Shown: in pieces, positions 33,610 through 33,663 of the stretch
How the letters are laid out: each line of letters opens with the position of its first letter
Numbering within the stretch: position 1 is the stretch's first letter
NCBI RefSeq assembly: GCF_030160655.1
Contig: NZ_BSOT01000015.1
Location: 1 to 33,663, forward strand
DNA: 33,663 nucleotides
Reading direction: 5' to 3'
From: Agaribacter marinus
GTDB lineage: Bacteria; Pseudomonadota; Gammaproteobacteria; Enterobacterales; Alteromonadaceae
Notes under the pieces: model-generated
The model's database searches: none
The model's input: the letters and a program-made list of their open reading frames with translations, nothing else
Told to the model about the DNA's origin: nothing
Translations under genes and position numbers: made by a program

Positions 33610-33663
33610 TGACTCCCCACGTCAAGTAAAACGCAACAATCTTGCCTGATCCTGTAAGCCTAA
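33604..33663 (+). other. Start of the next cassette or array, partial
   Basis: The last 60 bases follow the attC right core. No usable ORF is seen: the ATG at 33609 meets a stop after five codons. Whether a second cassette follows cannot be told from this window. Confidence 0.5.

Noticed and set aside
1-33663. tRNA, rRNA, CRISPR arrays or insertion sequences.
   Set aside because: No cloverleaf-like gene, conserved rRNA stretch, regularly spaced direct repeats or transposase frame was recognised by eye.

Overview
The window reads as chromosomal DNA of a moderately AT-rich marine gammaproteobacterium, most likely of the Alteromonadales type. Supporting signs are the tesA/ybbA/ybbP block, the folX/yfcH pair, a fused trpCF inside a trpE-G-D-CF-B-A operon with a trpL attenuator and a divergent rnm (trpH), a GlyGly-CTERM subtilase, a lone flavin-dependent halogenase and a chromosomal integron. 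I saw no rRNA, tRNA, CRISPR array or insertion sequence.

Layout. (1) 1-4807: the 3' part of a very large YD-repeat/LysM protein with a toxin-like variable tail, followed 19 bp later by a small secreted TPR protein that could be its partner or immunity protein. (2) 4895-6170: a toxin-antitoxin island. An XRE regulator is divergent from an antitoxin and a RelE/ParE-type toxin whose frame is broken in a run of five G, followed by a fragment resembling the start of a BrnA-type antitoxin. (3) 6113-8133: a periplasmic solute-binding protein, a SnoaL-like gene with an internal deletion, and an ECF sigma factor lacking region 2. This stretch looks like decaying accessory DNA. (4) 8305-12486: a secreted S8 protease anchored by a GlyGly-CTERM tail. 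(5) 12569-23655: housekeeping and metabolic genes: tesA, ybbA-ybbP, a phosphohexomutase, a tryptophan-halogenase-family protein, yfcH-folX, an AI-2E family exporter, a GGDEF cyclase and a YciI-like protein. (6) 23733-30783: the complete trp operon on the minus strand. Its leader encodes a 16-residue peptide with three consecutive Trp codons, and the leader RNA contains a terminator and a competing antiterminator. rnm lies divergently next to it. (7) 31842-33663: a chromosomal integron platform: intI on the minus strand, a spacer with a 12-bp inverted repeat and a candidate cassette promoter, the attI crossover point at 33056/33057, one complete cassette encoding an unknown 146-residue protein, and its attC site. 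The array presumably continues past the window.

How the parts work together. The trp block makes tryptophan from chorismate and is controlled by ribosome-mediated attenuation. The two window ends are accessory: a toxin-like secreted protein and a toxin-antitoxin system on the left, a gene-capture system on the right. The most informative items are the newly delimited integron start (intI, attI, cassette 1, attC), the frameshifted toxin, and the YD/LysM tail with its candidate partner. All calls come from reading the sequence and family memory; no searches were run.
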